Below, in pieces: positions 22,066 to 34,083 of a stretch of 64,000 nt of DNA (its first letter is position 1; each line of letters starts with the position of its first letter). The position numbers and the translations under genes were made by a program. Below the pieces are notes generated by a model. That model did not search any database and was not told the origin of the DNA. It was given only the letters and a program-made list of their open reading frames with translations. This DNA is from Ehretia macrophylla (taxonomy: Eukaryota; Streptophyta; Magnoliopsida; Boraginales; Ehretiaceae). The stretch spans positions 65,669,850 through 65,733,849 of the forward strand of contig CM075770.1 in the NCBI GenBank assembly GCA_037974665.1. Direction: 5' to 3'.

Positions 22066-23724
22066 TCGACCTCGTGAATTGACCTATCGAATCGGCCTCG
22101 TGAATTGAATCGACCTCGTGAATTATTATTTGCTTGAAGTATTGCTTGTAATGTGTGTATTGAAATGTCTTGAATTAGCTATGACGTGATTTGAATTGAT
22201 TATGTTGTTCTTGACTTGATTGCCGTGCTTGAGTGACTTTGTTGAATAAACTGTTTCGTAAACTTACTTGCATAATAGTTTAAGGTATGTGTATAACTGT
22301 GATATATTGGCATTCATACATGTCCTATGGAAATGGTAAGTAAGTCCTCTTCCTCCCCTGAAGAAGTGGTTCACAGCTGGCCTTCCAAGGTGTATGGATT
22401 GGCAGGAAATGAATGGCATTTAACTAGCCTTGATTTGGAAGTTGGTGTTTGCTTTTGGAGCTCAGTTATTGGCGAATCTCTAGGGTCCTCTTCTGTGCTT
22501 AATAGCTGTGAAACAATAGTTTTCTTTTAAGGTTCTATTTGGCTGTTCTTTGGAGAGCATTCTTTGGTTTTCTTATTGGGTATTCTTTGGAATCTTTTGT
22601 TGGCACTTCTCGGTAGACTTGGCTATTGGAATCTCAATCGGACTTACTGTATGGTATTATCTATGGCATATGTGTCTCGGTCTTTATTGGTGTGATACTG
22701 GCATTCCTGATTAGAAATTCTTCAATGGTATTTTATGGAATTCTCAGTGGCCAATTATTTAGTATTTACTTATTGGGCAAACTTGGCTACTTTCTTATTG
22801 GAGCATTGTTTTGGATATCTTTTTCAGTGTTCCTCAGTAGGTTTGGTATTTGGAGTTCCTATCAGACTTATTATATAATACTACTTATGGTATTCTTTGA
22901 AATTCTTATTGGGCGTTCTATTGGTATTTTCCTTATTAGCAAGGTTGTATGAAGTTCTCACTTGGCAAACAGTGAAGAGGCCTCAGAGTTTGGTTTCGGT
23001 ATATTGTTCACCAGTTCGGTGTTTATCCTTGGAGTTTTCATCCATCTAGGAAGCTATGTTTGTTATTCAACTTGGTTGTTTTATTGGGCACATTATATTT
23101 TCTCTGCTATTTCCTTTGACGACCTTCTCATCATTTGATAGCGATACTTGGAATCTAATTGGTTGTCCTATGGGGCTATTGTTTGGAAGGCTTCTTTGGA
23201 ACTTTTGAAGTATATTTGATTGGGTTTCTTAGTATTTTCTCCAGCACTCTTAACAGGGAATTCTTCTATAAAATTCATGACTAGCGGTGTAATTCTTTGG
23301 ACCTCTAGATGGAACCTTTGATTGGGCCTTTATTTGGCTTTTTGCTTGGGGATTCTCGGGCAGTAAAAGTTAGACTTCTATTGGAGATTCGTGTGTGGGG
23401 TATTCTTCTTGTCGTTATTGTGTGGTATTAATGACATCTACAGTATCTTTGCTTTAGTCTTTATTGGTATTATCTCGGCGCTTTTGGTTGGAATTTTATT
23501 CTTTTTCGGTATTCGTGTCAACGGGATTCTTGTGCGGGTATCTACATTTGAGCCTTTATTCGGCATTACTACTTGGAATTTCTTCTTAAACTTCCCTATT
23601 GGTTATCTTGATTAATATACTTGCTCAGCAGCTGAAGAAGATTAGTCAGAGTTGGATTTCAGTGGATGTAGAGTTCTATTGGAAGAAGAATTGCGAGGAC
23701 GCAATTGTTTTAAAGGGGGAAGGA
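22066..23724 (+). repeat. 3' internal region, copy 2
   Basis: Near-identical second copy of 19168-20832. The hydrophobic frame is shortened to 108 codons (22626-22952). Hairpin at 23689-23706 and polypurine tract AAAGGGGGAAGGA at 23712-23724. Confidence 0.85.
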
Positions 23725-26315
23725 TGTGATACCCCGAACTTTGCATATATTTAATAGCATTTAAAGTTCATTTAAATTGCATTTTATTGACCTTTCACCT
23801 TCTTTGACCAAACTAGTTGACTTTTCATCTACAATGACCAACTAGGACAATGTGAAAATTTTTGAAATGTTTAATAAAGGGCAAACTTAGGATTAGAAAT
23901 AAAAAAAAATGCAATGTTAAGTTAGTCAAATTTTGGGTCAACTTTGGAATTAAATCTGAACCAATTGGGGAAGAGTTAGGTAGCAAATTATATATGGTTG
24001 GAAAGCTCTATGAGTCTAGTTTCTGAGGCTTCAAACTGTTCGTGAATTGGAGTTTTCTAGAAGAAGTTTTGGCCGTTTTCGTAAGGTCACGCATAGCTGT
24101 TTTGGTTTAGCGGGTTGACCGAAGCTTTGGCCATTTGTCATCTTTTATTTAAGTATGAAATACGAAACAAAAGAGCAAAATCAGGAAATAAAGAAGGCCA
24201 TGGCAGAAACCATGAAGGAAAAAGAAAAAAAACATTTCAACTTCAAACTTCAATTTGTTCGCGAGAGCTTGTGCGGGGTGGTTTCTGAGGCATCCAGCGT
24301 GGTTTTCCTAGCGTCTAGGAGCGTCTAAGGTGAGGGTTCCATCGTTATTTGCGCATTTGAAAATGTTGAACATAAACTTTAATTTTTGTGATTTAACCGT
24401 AGGTTGTTATTTTGTCCGTTTCATTGCTTAAAGAATGTTCTCTAGCAATTGTAGAACGTGTATTTATAGCTTTTTAACATTTTTTGCCGTTGAATATCGA
24501 ATTTGAAATATAAATTGTGCAATGAATAGTAATATGTGAATAGTAAACCCTTGAACGATGAAGTTGCGCTGTTATGCTTTATGTTGATGTGAAAAGGTGT
24601 CAGGTATGCTAGAATGCCTAAATGCATGGTTTGGTTAGGTTGTGTAATGGAAAAAATGAGAAAAACGCCTTGGTGAAAGTCGGGGTCGTATAGGTCGAGT
24701 TTAGCATTTTCTCATTTTGTGTGATGGCATTGTCTCGGGAGGCCATAGAAGCACTTTTGGTGCGATTATGGCATTGGTTGGGTGTTTGATTAGTATAGTT
24801 GTAGTTCAAACGAGCAAAGGAGGAAATCGGGACTTTTGCGTGAATTCTAGGGTAAAGTAGGGTTTCAGGGTCTTTAGATGTGCCTTATGGTGACCTAGGA
24901 GGATTGGTGAAGTCGGTTTCCAAAGCTCGTGGCTCGTTTGAAAGTAGTAGCGTTTGAAAGTTGGGGTCATTTTTGGGATTTTGTGTGTTTTCATAGTATA
25001 TTGCCTATAGAATGCTTATAATGCCTATAGAATACTTGTTATTGCTTGATAATGTTAGTTGGTGTTGTTCTTGTTGCTTGTTTGATTGGAAATGCTTGTT
25101 AATGCTTATTACGCTGGTTAGAGTTGATTATTGATTGAAATGTTTAACAATTGTTGAATAATGCTTGATATCTCAGTTATCTCCTCTATCTGTGTTGTTG
25201 TGCTATCGCTCGTTTATCGCCTTGTATAGAGTCTTGCATTGCATAGTGTCTAGCGCGTGAGTGATGGGCCTCTCTGGGTAGCCTCGGGTTGCCAGTGTTG
25301 GTTGTTCTAGCTTCGTGGCTATTCCCTTTTCTCGCTTGGGTTGCCTCCCAGGGAGATTTGGGTCGTAGAATTGATGGTTACTCCCAGGGTATTCCAAACT
25401 GGTGTTATAAGGTGGTTATGCGCTTATTGTCATCGTTGTCAACATCAAGCTCGAGATTGATGTATCGCTCGTGAAATGGTATATTGCTCGTAAGAGTGAA
25501 CCATAGCCTTCAGAGTGTGGTATAGCTTTGAATGGTTGTGTTAATGCTTTCTTGAATGTTTAATATATTGTCGTTTGTATTGAATGCTTTCTTATTGATT
25601 TTATTGCTTAGCTATGTCTATTTGCATTGCACGACTTTCTTTCTCTCCAACTCGATATCTGTCTCGCCCTCACTAAGTATACGTGTTGTGTATACTCACT
25701 CCTCACCACCACATTTCAGGAAATGTCATGTTAGCTGGAAAGTTCGTGATTTCGTGAAAGTTCGTGCCTGAAGAGTTGTCTTGCGTGCCTATGTGGCTTG
25801 ACTGTCGAAGTTGTAAAGATAAATGCTTTCATATGTTGTATGTATTTATTGTTAAAAGAAATGTAATCTAAATTAGCTAAATAGTTGAGGTAAATTGATA
25901 AGCTAGTTATGTAATCAGTTAGCATAGCTTAACTTCAATGCATGTTTGTAATGTCCCAAGGAAAAGAATTATAATGGCATGATAGTTTATTTTATGCAGT
26001 AGCTTAGTATGGTTTAATTGTCTAGTTTGAATGTACTTGTCAAAAATGAAAAGAGATAGGTTAGCTTTTAAATTGGAAATGTATGTATACTTGCTGAGTT
26101 TAATTGTTGAGAACCGAGGCTCAGATGGCCTTAAGGTAGTTTGTATGGTTGGACACGGTGTTGGTCCACTTATATGTTTTCACGGGTTTTACATTTCGCC
26201 TAGAAACAGGGGAGACTCCGTCTGTTTTCCCTGAAAATTATGCCGAGGTTTGGTTTGGGTTGTGATTAGAGCGATTGATAGAACCTCCGGTCTCGAGAGG
26301 GATCGGGGTGTTACA
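23725..26315 (+). repeat. Complete 3' LTR (2.59 kb)
   Basis: Runs from TGTGATACCCC to GGGTGTTACA and includes about 1.36 kb absent from the other two copies (from 24959 on). Short frames within it lack any recognisable domain. The far end abuts the second CTAAT. Confidence 0.88.
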
Positions 26316-26320
26316 CTAAT

Positions 26321-26416
26321 GCACCGGATCCTATCAGAACTCTCGAAGTTAAGCGTGCTTAAGCGAGAGTAGTACTAGGATGGGTGACCCCCTGGGAAGT
26401 CCTTGTGTTGCACCCC
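26321..26416 (+). pseudogene. 5S rRNA gene copy 22, 3' part (split by retroelement)
   Basis: Gene nucleotides 25-119 with one extra T in AACTCTCGAAG and changes C36T, G64A, G65A, C107T. With 17910-17933 it would make a 120-nt gene. The split separates the upstream start from the control region by 8.4 kb, so normal 5S RNA cannot be made from it. Confidence 0.95.
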
Positions 26417-26977
26417 CCTTTTTCAATTTTTTTTTTCCCCGGTTAGGGTTGCCAAGATACTTTATCGAACACATTTCTATTACCGAATCCCACGGCACCT
26501 TGGGCAAGACAACTTCGCTTCACGTAGAGGTTGGGCCTGCAAACCGAGGGCTTGGGGCTTGTGACCAGGTCTCCGTCGCTCCGATGCCCATAACTTTTAA
26601 TCCTTAAGGAGTTACGCGGCGCACAACATACCTTTGGAAAGCTCTCCGAGAGCTCTACAACAGGGGTAGCAAGCCTACTTGGCTGTGCCTGTTTTCGAAG
26701 GCCAAAATTGAACGTTTTCATCAGTTTCGGGCCACTTTCCTCCTTTTCCTCAATTTTTTCTTCTCGGATCGTACATCGTGAGTTGTTAAAAGGACGACAA
26801 CCTAACTCGCAAGATATTACAGGGCCTACATCGCGACGATATCGTATCTTACGAGGATGCTGCGTTGTTGAAGCGGATGGGTTGTCGTTAAGCCCATTGG
26901 GCCTTTTGAATGGGCTATCTCTCTGGGCTGGGACTGTGAACCGTCATCACATAACGGATTTGTGCCCTCAACATGAC

Positions 26978-27096
26978 AGGTGTGATCATACCAGCACTAA
27001 TGCACCGGATCCCATTAGAACTCCGAAGTTAAGCGTGCTTGGGTGAGAGTAGTACTAGGATGGGTGAGCCCCTGGGATGTCCTCATGTTGTACCCC
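26978..27096 (+). rRNA. 5S rRNA gene copy 23
   Basis: Full length. Differences: G1A, C6T, C39T, C67T, C91G, A101T, G108A, C114T. The first transcribed base is A instead of G. Confidence 0.94.
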
Positions 27097-27656
27097 TCAT
27101 TTTCAATTGTTTTTGCCCCGGTTAGGGTTGCCAAGATACTTTATCCAACTCATTTCTATTACCGAATCCCACGGCACCTTTGGTAAGACAACATCGCTTC
27201 ACGTAGAGGTTAGGCCTGCAAACCGAGGGCGTGGGGCTTGTGACCAGGTCTCCGTCGCTTCGGTGCCCATAACTTTTAATCCGTAAGGAGTTACGCGAAA
27301 AACAACATTCCGTTGGAAAGTTCTTCGAGAGCTCCACAACGACGGCAGCAAGCCTGCTTTGCAGCACCTGTTTTCGGAGCCCAAAATCGAACGTTTTCAT
27401 CAGTTTCGGGCAACTTTCCTTCTTTCGCTAAGTTTTTTCGTCCCGGATCGTACATCGTGAGCTGTTAAAAGGACAACAATCTAACTCGCAGGATATTACA
27501 GGGCCTACAATGCGTCAATATCACGTCTTAAGAGGATGCTGCGTTGTTGAAGTGGTTGGGTTGTCGTTAAGCCCATTGGGCCTTTTGAATGGATCATCTC
27601 TCTGGGCTGGGACTGTGAACCATCAACACATAAAGGATTTGTGCCCTTAACATGAC

Positions 27657-27775
27657 GGGTGCGATCATACCAGTACTAATGCACCGGATCGCAATAGAAC
27701 TCCGAAGTTAAGCGTGCTTGGGCGAGAGTAGTACAAGGATGGGTGAACCCCTGGGATGTCCTCGTGTTGTACCCC
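27657..27775 (+). rRNA. 5S rRNA gene copy 24
   Basis: Full length. Differences: C18T, C35G, T38A, C39T, T79A, C91A, A101T, C114T. Counterpart of copy 10. Confidence 0.94.
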
Positions 27776-28330
27776 TCATTTTCAATTTTTTTTGCCCCGG
27801 TTAAGGTTGCCAAGATACTTTATCCACCACATTTCTATTATCGAATCCCACGGCACCTTGGGGAAGACAACTTCACTTCATGTAAAGGCTGGGCCCGCAA
27901 ACCGAGGACATGGGGATTATGACCAGGTCTCCGTCGGTCCGATGCCCATAACTTTTAACCCGTAAGGAGTTACGCGTCGCACAACATACTGTTGGAAAGC
28001 CCTCCGAGAGCTCTACGACGGGGGCAGCAAGCCTGCTCGGCTGTTGTCGGAGCCCAAAATTGAACGTTTTCATCAGTTTCGGGCCACTTTTCTTCTTTTG
28101 CTCTATTTTTCAGTCCCAGATCGTACGCCGTGAGTTGTTAAAAGGCTGACAACCTAACTCGCAGGATAATACAGTGCCCTACAACGCGTCGCTATCACCT
28201 CTTATGAGGATGCTACGTTGTTGAAGCAGATGGGTTGTCATTAAGCCCATTGGGCCTTGTGAATGGGCCGTCTCCTTAGGCTGGGACTGTGAACCGTCAA
28301 CACATAAAGGATTTATGCCCTCAACATGGC

Positions 28331-28449
28331 TGGTGCGATCATAACAACACTAATGCACCGGATCCCATCAGAACTCTGAAGTTAAGCGTGCTTGGGCAAG
28401 AGTAGTACTAGGATGGGTGACCCCCTAGGTAGTCCTCGTGTTGCACCCC
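28331..28449 (+). rRNA. 5S rRNA gene copy 25
   Basis: Full length. Differences: G1T, C14A, G17A, C47T, G68A, G97A, A100T. Counterpart of copy 11 but with fewer changes. Confidence 0.94.
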
Positions 28450-29009
28450 CCTTTTCAATTTTTTTTGCCCCGGTTAGGGTTGACCAGATACTTTATCCAC
28501 TACATTTCTATTACTGAATCCCAAGGCACCTTGGGCAAGACAACTTCACTTTACGAAGGGGCTTGGCCCGCAAACCGAAGGCGTAGGGCTCGTGACCAGG
28601 TCTCTGTCGCTCCGGTGCCCATAACTTTTGATCTGTAAGGAGTTACGCGGCGCATAACATACCGTTGAAAAGCTCTCCAAGAGCTTTACGACTAGGACAG
28701 CAAGCCTGATCGACTGCCCATATTTTTGGAGCCCAAAATTGAAAATTTTCATTAGTTTTAGGACACTTTTCTTCTTTTGCTCGATTTTTTCATCCCGGAT
28801 CGTACGTCGTGAGCTGTTAAAAGGACGACAACCTAACTCGCGGGACATTAGCAGGCCCTAAAATGCATCAATATCACGTCTTGCGAGGATGCTGCGTTGT
28901 TGAAGCGGATGGGATGTCGTTAAGCCCATTGGGCCTTTTGAATGGGCCATCTCTGTGGGCTGGGACTGTGAACGGTCAACACATAAAGGATTTGTGCCCA
29001 CAACATGAC

Positions 29010-29127
29010 GGGTCCATCATACCTGCATTAATACACAAGATCCCATCAGAACTCCGAAGTTAAGCGTGCTTGGGCAAGAGTAGTACTAGGATGGGTTACC
29101 CCTTGGGAAGTCCTCGGGTTGCACCCC
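29010..29127 (+). rRNA. 5S rRNA gene copy 26 (1-nt deletion)
   Basis: 118 nt: one base is missing at positions 5-6 (GGGTCCATC). Other differences: G7C, A16T, C20T, G25A, C29A, G30A, G68A, G89T, C95T, T109G. Counterpart of copy 12, which is much better preserved. Confidence 0.92.
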
Positions 29128-29688
29128 CTCTTTTCAATTTTTTTTTGCCCCGGTTACGGTTGCCAAGATACTTTATCCACACATTTCTATTAACGAATCC
29201 CACGGCACCTTGGGCAACACAAATTCGCTTCACGGAGAGGCTACGCCAGCAAACCGAGGGCTTAGGGCTTGTGACTAGGTCTCCGACGCTCTGGTGCCCA
29301 TAACTTTTGATCCGTAACGAGTTACACGGCGCATAATATACCATAGGAAAGCTCTCCGAGAGCTCTACAATGGGAAAGGCAAGCCTGCTCGATTGCTCCT
29401 ATTTTTGGAGCCCAAAATTGAAAGTTTTCATCATTTTCGGGCTACTTTTTTTCTTTTGCACTGGTTTTTCGTCCTGGATCGTAAGTCGTGAGCTGTTAAA
29501 AGGACAACAACCTAACTCGCGGGATATTACAAGTCCCTTCAATGCGTCGATATCACTTTTTGCGAGGATGTTGCATTGTTAAAGCGGATGGGTTGTCGTT
29601 AGGCCCATTGGGCCTTTTGAATGGGCCATCTCTCTGGGCTGGGACTGTGGACCGTCAACACATAAAGGATTTGTGTCCACAACATTAC

Positions 29689-29807
29689 GGGTGCGATCAT
29701 ACCAGCACTAATGCGCCGGATCCCATCAGAACTTCGAAGTTAAGCGTGCTTAGGCAAGAGTAGTACTAGGATGGGTGACCCCTTGGGTAGTCCTCGTGTT
29801 GCACGCC
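29689..29807 (+). rRNA. 5S rRNA gene copy 27
   Basis: Full length. Differences: A27G, C46T, G64A, G68A, C95T, A100T, C117G. Counterpart of copy 13. Confidence 0.95.
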
Positions 29808-30366
29808 CTTTTTCAATTGTTTTTTGCCCCGGTTAGGGTAGCCAAGATACTTTATCCACCACATTTCTATTATCGAATTCCATGGCACCTTGGGCAAGAC
29901 AACTTCGCTTCACGTAGAGGCTGGGCCCGCAAACCAAGGGCATAGGGCTTGTGACCAGGTCTCCGTCGCTCTGGTGCCCATAACTTTTGATCCGTAAGGA
30001 GTTACGCGGCGCACAGCATACCGTTGGAAAGCTCTCCGAGAGCCCTAAAACGGGGGTAGTAAGCCTGCTTGGCTGCGCTTATTTTCGGAGCTCAATATCA
30101 AATGTTTTCATCAGTTTCGGGCCACTTTCCTTCTTTTGCTTTTTTTTTGTCCCGGTTCGTTCGTCTTGAGCTGTTAAAAGGACGACAACCTAACTCGCGG
30201 GAAATTACAAGGCTTTACAATGCGTCGATATCACGTCTTACGAGGATGCTGCGTTGTTGAAGTGGATGGGTTGTCGTTAAGACCATTGGGCCTTTTGAAT
30301 AGGCCATCTCTTTGGGCTAGGACTGTGAACCATCAACGCATAGAGGATTTGTGCCCACGACATGAC

Positions 30367-30443
30367 GGGTGCAATCATATAAACACTAATGCACCGGATC
30401 CCATCAGAACTCCGAAGTTAAGCGTGCTTGGGCGAGAGTAGTA
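30367..30443 (+). pseudogene. truncated 5S rRNA gene copy 28
   Basis: Gene nucleotides 1-77, then spacer (TTTATCCACCAC) with the same deletion as copy 14; the junction reads GTAGTTTATCC rather than GTACTTTATCC. Other changes: G7A, C14T, C15A, G17A. The unit is again 596 bp. Confidence 0.95.
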
Positions 30444-30962
30444 GTTTATCCACCACATTTCTATTACCGAATCCCACGGCACCTTGGGTAAGAAAACTTC
30501 ACTTCACGTAGAGGTTGGGCCCGCAAACTGAGGGCATGGGGCTTGTGACTGGGTCTTCGTCGCTCTGGTGCCCATAACTTTTAATTCGTAAGGAGTTACG
30601 CGGTGCACAACATACCATTGGAAAGCACTCCGAGAGCTCTACGATAGAGGCAGCAAGCTCGCTCAACTGTGCCCATTTTTGGAGCCCAAAATCGAACGTT
30701 TTCATTAGTTTTAGGCCATTTTTCTTTTTTTGCTCTGTTTTTCCGTCCCGGATCATACATCGTGAGCTATTAAAAGGATGACAGCCTAACTCATAGGATA
30801 TTACAGGGCCTTACAACGCATCAATATCACGTCTTACGAGGATGCTGCGTTGTTGAAGAGGATGGGTTGTCGTTAAGCCCATTGGGCCTTTTTAATAGGC
30901 CATCTCTCTGGGTTGGGACTGTGAACCGTCAACACATATAGGATTTGTGCCCACAACATGAC

Positions 30963-31081
30963 GGGTGCGATCATACCAGTACTAATGCACCGGATCCCAT
31001 CAGAACTCCGAAGTTAAGGGTGCTTGGGCGAGAGTAGTACATGGATGGTTGACCCCTTGGGAAGTCCTTGTGTTGCACCCC
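30963..31081 (+). rRNA. 5S rRNA gene copy 29
   Basis: Full length. Differences: C18T, C57G, T79A, A80T, G87T, C95T, C107T. Counterpart of copy 15. Confidence 0.95.
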
Positions 31082-31641
31082 CCTTTTCAATTTTTTTTGC
31101 CCCAGTTAGGGTTGCCAAGATACTTTATCCTCCACATTTCTATTACCGAATCCAACGGTACCTTGGCTAAGACAACTTCGTTTCACGTAGAGGCTGGGCC
31201 CACAAATCGAGGGTGTGGGGCTTGTGACCAGGTCTCCGTCGCTCCGGTGCCCATAACTTTTAATCCGTAAAGAGTTATGTGGCGCACAACATATTGTTAG
31301 AAAGCTCTATGAGAGCTCTACGACAGGGGCAGCTAGCCTGCTCAGCTGCGCCTGTTTTCGAAGCCCAAAATCAAACATTTTCATCAGTTTTGGGCCACTT
31401 TCCTTCTTTTGCTCTGTTTTTCCGTCCCGTATCATACGTCGTGAGCTATTAAAAGGATGACAACATAACTTGCGGGATATTATAGGGTCCTACAACGCAT
31501 CGATACTATGTCTTAAGAGGATGCTGCGTTATTGAAGCGGATGGGTTGTCGTTAAGCTCATTGGGCCTTTTGAATTGGCCATCTCTGTGGGCTGGGATTG
31601 TGAACCGTCAACTCATAAAGGATTTGTGCCCTCAACATGAT

Positions 31642-31760
31642 GGGTGTGATCATACCAGCAATAATGCACCTGATCCCTTCAGAACTCTGAAGTTAAGCCT
31701 GCTTGGGCGATAGTAGTACTAGGATGGGTGACCCCCTGGGAAGTCCTCGTGTTGCACCCC
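31642..31760 (+). rRNA. 5S rRNA gene copy 30
   Basis: Full length. Differences: C6T, C20A, G30T, A37T, C47T, G58C, G70T. Counterpart of copy 16; its spacer lacks the solo LTR found after copy 16. Confidence 0.95.
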
Positions 31761-32320
31761 CCTTTTTAATTTTTTTTGCCTCGGTTAGGGTTGCCAAGAT
31801 ACTTCGTCCACCACATTTCTATTACCAAATCCCATGGAAACTTGGGCAAGACAACTTCGGTTCAAGTAGAGGCTGGGCCCACAAACCGAGGGCGTAGGGC
31901 TTGTGACCAGGTCTCCGTCGTTCCGGTGCCCATAAGTTTTGATCCGTAAAGAGTTACGAGGCGCACAACATACCGTTGGAAAGCTCTCTGAGAGCTCTAC
32001 GATGGGGGCAGCAAGCCTGCTCGGTTGCACCCATTTTTGGAGCCCAAAATTGAATATTTTTATCAGTTTTCGGCCACTTTTCTTCTTTCGCTCTATTTTT
32101 TCATCCCGGATCGTACGTCGTGAGTTGTTAAAAGGACGACAACCTAACTCGCAGGACATTAGAGGGCCCTACAACTCGTCGATATCAAGTCTTGCGAGGA
32201 TGCTGCGTTGTAGAAGCGGATGGGTTGTCGTTAAGCCCATTGGGCCTTTTGAATGCGCCATCCCTCTGGGCTGGGACTGTGAACCATCAACACATAAAGG
32301 ATTTTTGCCGACAACATGAT

Positions 32321-32439
32321 GGGTGCGATCATACCAGCACTAATGGACCCGATCCCATTAGAACTCCGAAGTTAAGCACGCTTGGGCGAGAGTAGTACTA
32401 TGATGGTTGACCCCCTGGGAAGTCCTCGTGTTGCACCCC
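32321..32439 (+). rRNA. 5S rRNA gene copy 31
   Basis: Full length. Differences: C26G, G30C, C39T, G58A, T59C, G81T, G87T. Confidence 0.95.
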
Positions 32440-33001
32440 CGTTTTTCAATTTTTTTTTGCCCCGGTTAGGGTTACCAAGATACTTTATCCACCACATTTC
32501 TATTACCGAATCCCACAGCACCTTGGGCAAGACAACTTCGTTTCACATAGAGGCTAGGCCCGCAAACTGAGGGCGTGGGGCTTGTGACCAGCTCTCCGTT
32601 GCTCCGGTGCCCATAACTTTTAATTCGTAAGGCGTTACGTGACACACAGCATACTGTTGGAAAGCTCTCTGAGAGCTCTACGACGGGGGCAGCAAGCCCG
32701 CTAAGCCGCGCCTATTTTCGGAGCACAAAATCGAACATTTTTTTCAGCTTCCGGTTATTTTTCTTCTTTTGCTCTGTTTTTTCATCCCGAATCGTATGTC
32801 GTGAGCTATTAAAAGGACGACAACCTAACTCGCTGGATATTACTAGGCCCTACAACGCGTCGATATCACGTCTTGCGAGAATGCTACGTTGTTGAAGCGG
32901 ATGGGTTGTGATTAAGCCTATTGGGCCTTTTGAATGGGCCATCTCTCTGGGCTGGGACTGTGAACAGTCAACACATAAAGGATTTGTGCCCACAACATGA
33001 C

Positions 33002-33120
33002 GGGTGCGATCATACCAGTACTAATGCACCAGATCCCATTAGAACTCCGAAGTTAAGCGTGCTTGGGCAAGAGTTGTACTAGGATGGGTGACCCCCTGGG
33101 AAGTCCTCGTGATGCACGCC
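33002..33120 (+). rRNA. 5S rRNA gene copy 32
   Basis: Full length. Differences: C18T, G30A, C39T, G68A, A74T, T111A, C117G. Its spacer is interrupted at 33317. Confidence 0.95.
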
Positions 33121-33312
33121 CCCCTTTCAATTTTTTTGCCCCGGTTAGGGTTGCCAAGATACTTTATACACCACATTTCTATTACCGAATCCCACGGCAC
33201 CTTGGGCAAGACAACTTCGCTTCATGTAGAGGCTGGGCTCGCAAACCGAGGGCGTGGGGCTTGTGACAAGGTGTTTGTCGCTCCGGTGCCCATAACTTTT
33301 AATCCGTAAGGA

Positions 33313-33317
33313 GTTAC
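33313..33317. repeat. Target site duplication GTTAC (left)
   Basis: Spacer bases before the 33318 element; repeated exactly at 52920-52924. Confidence 0.93.
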
Positions 33318-33967
33318 TGTCACGACCCCATTTTCTTAATTATTGAAACGGTCTCTGATACCACAATAATGATAGGGAATTAAAATTTAAGCTTACAAAG
33401 CCTCAAGCGTTTTGGGATCGTGATGCCACGGGCTTAAGAAAATAACTCTGGCTAAGTCCGTTAAGGCACAATACAATTGCCCAAGCACTATTAACCATAA
33501 AATAAAACATCAAACCATATATTACATAACACCCATTATACAAACTTCATCACTAATAAATAATAATACAACCACCAAGTTCAAATTACAAGACCTGGAT
33601 TCACTACGTTACTTCACACAGGTCCAGCTACTACAACTAGGCCTCAAAAGAGTAATGTATAGAATTAGTTACATAGTTAAGTGTCCACGAGATTAATACA
33701 TTACATCAAATAAATCACATGCCTAGCTCATTCTATTACAACAAAAGGTTGACCAAAATGAACAACTATTCTCAAGTTAAGCTCTAGCTCCGGACAACTT
33801 GTAATGGTGGAAAAGAGGGTGAGCTAGATCCTCGCATATAGCTCAGTGAAGAGGTGAACAAGGAAGGGTTTTCGTAAAGGTTTTATCTTTTCGTAAGCAG
33901 TTGATAAAACATGACATGCACATATCCAAGCAAAATATTCTTACCACAAGCCTTTAATCAATCGTGA

Positions 33968-34083
33968 GAGGGTCGAGATATACCGGCAAATCCGGAGGTC
34001 CTATCACTTCCTCTATTATCAATGGGAGGGTCGAGATATACTGGCAAATCCGGAGGTCTCGTCACTTCCTCCATTAACAATGG
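33968..34083. repeat. 58-bp tandem duplication in the left LTR
   Basis: Two copies starting GAGGGTCGAGATATAC at 33968 and 34026, about 90% alike. The right LTR has the same pair at 38904 and 38962, so it predates insertion. Confidence 0.85.

Larger units (their letters stand above)
17934..26315 (+). mobile_element. Defective LTR retroelement with three LTR starts
   Basis: An 8.4-kb insertion bounded by TGTGATACCCC and GGGTGTTACA with a CTAAT target duplication. It consists of [first 1.23 kb of LTR + about 1.66 kb of 3' internal sequence] twice in tandem, then one complete 2.59-kb LTR. The two tandem units start 2899 and 2892 bp apart. No primer site, gag or pol is present. It resembles a Ty3/gypsy element that lost everything between the middle of its 5' LTR and its 3' internal region, then gained a unit by unequal exchange. 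Polypurine tracts precede the second and third LTR starts. Confidence 0.9.
26316..33317 (+). repeat. 5S rDNA tandem array, block 3 (rest of unit 22, units 23-32)
   Basis: Continues gene 22 after the second CTAAT. Units 24-30 match units 10-16 in order, including the 596-bp truncated unit (28 with 14). Unit 23 has a mosaic spacer: its start resembles the spacer after gene 6, its middle the one after gene 8 and its end the one after gene 9, as if units 7-9 were lost by unequal exchange. The block is cut in the spacer after gene 32 by the 33318 element. Confidence 0.97.
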
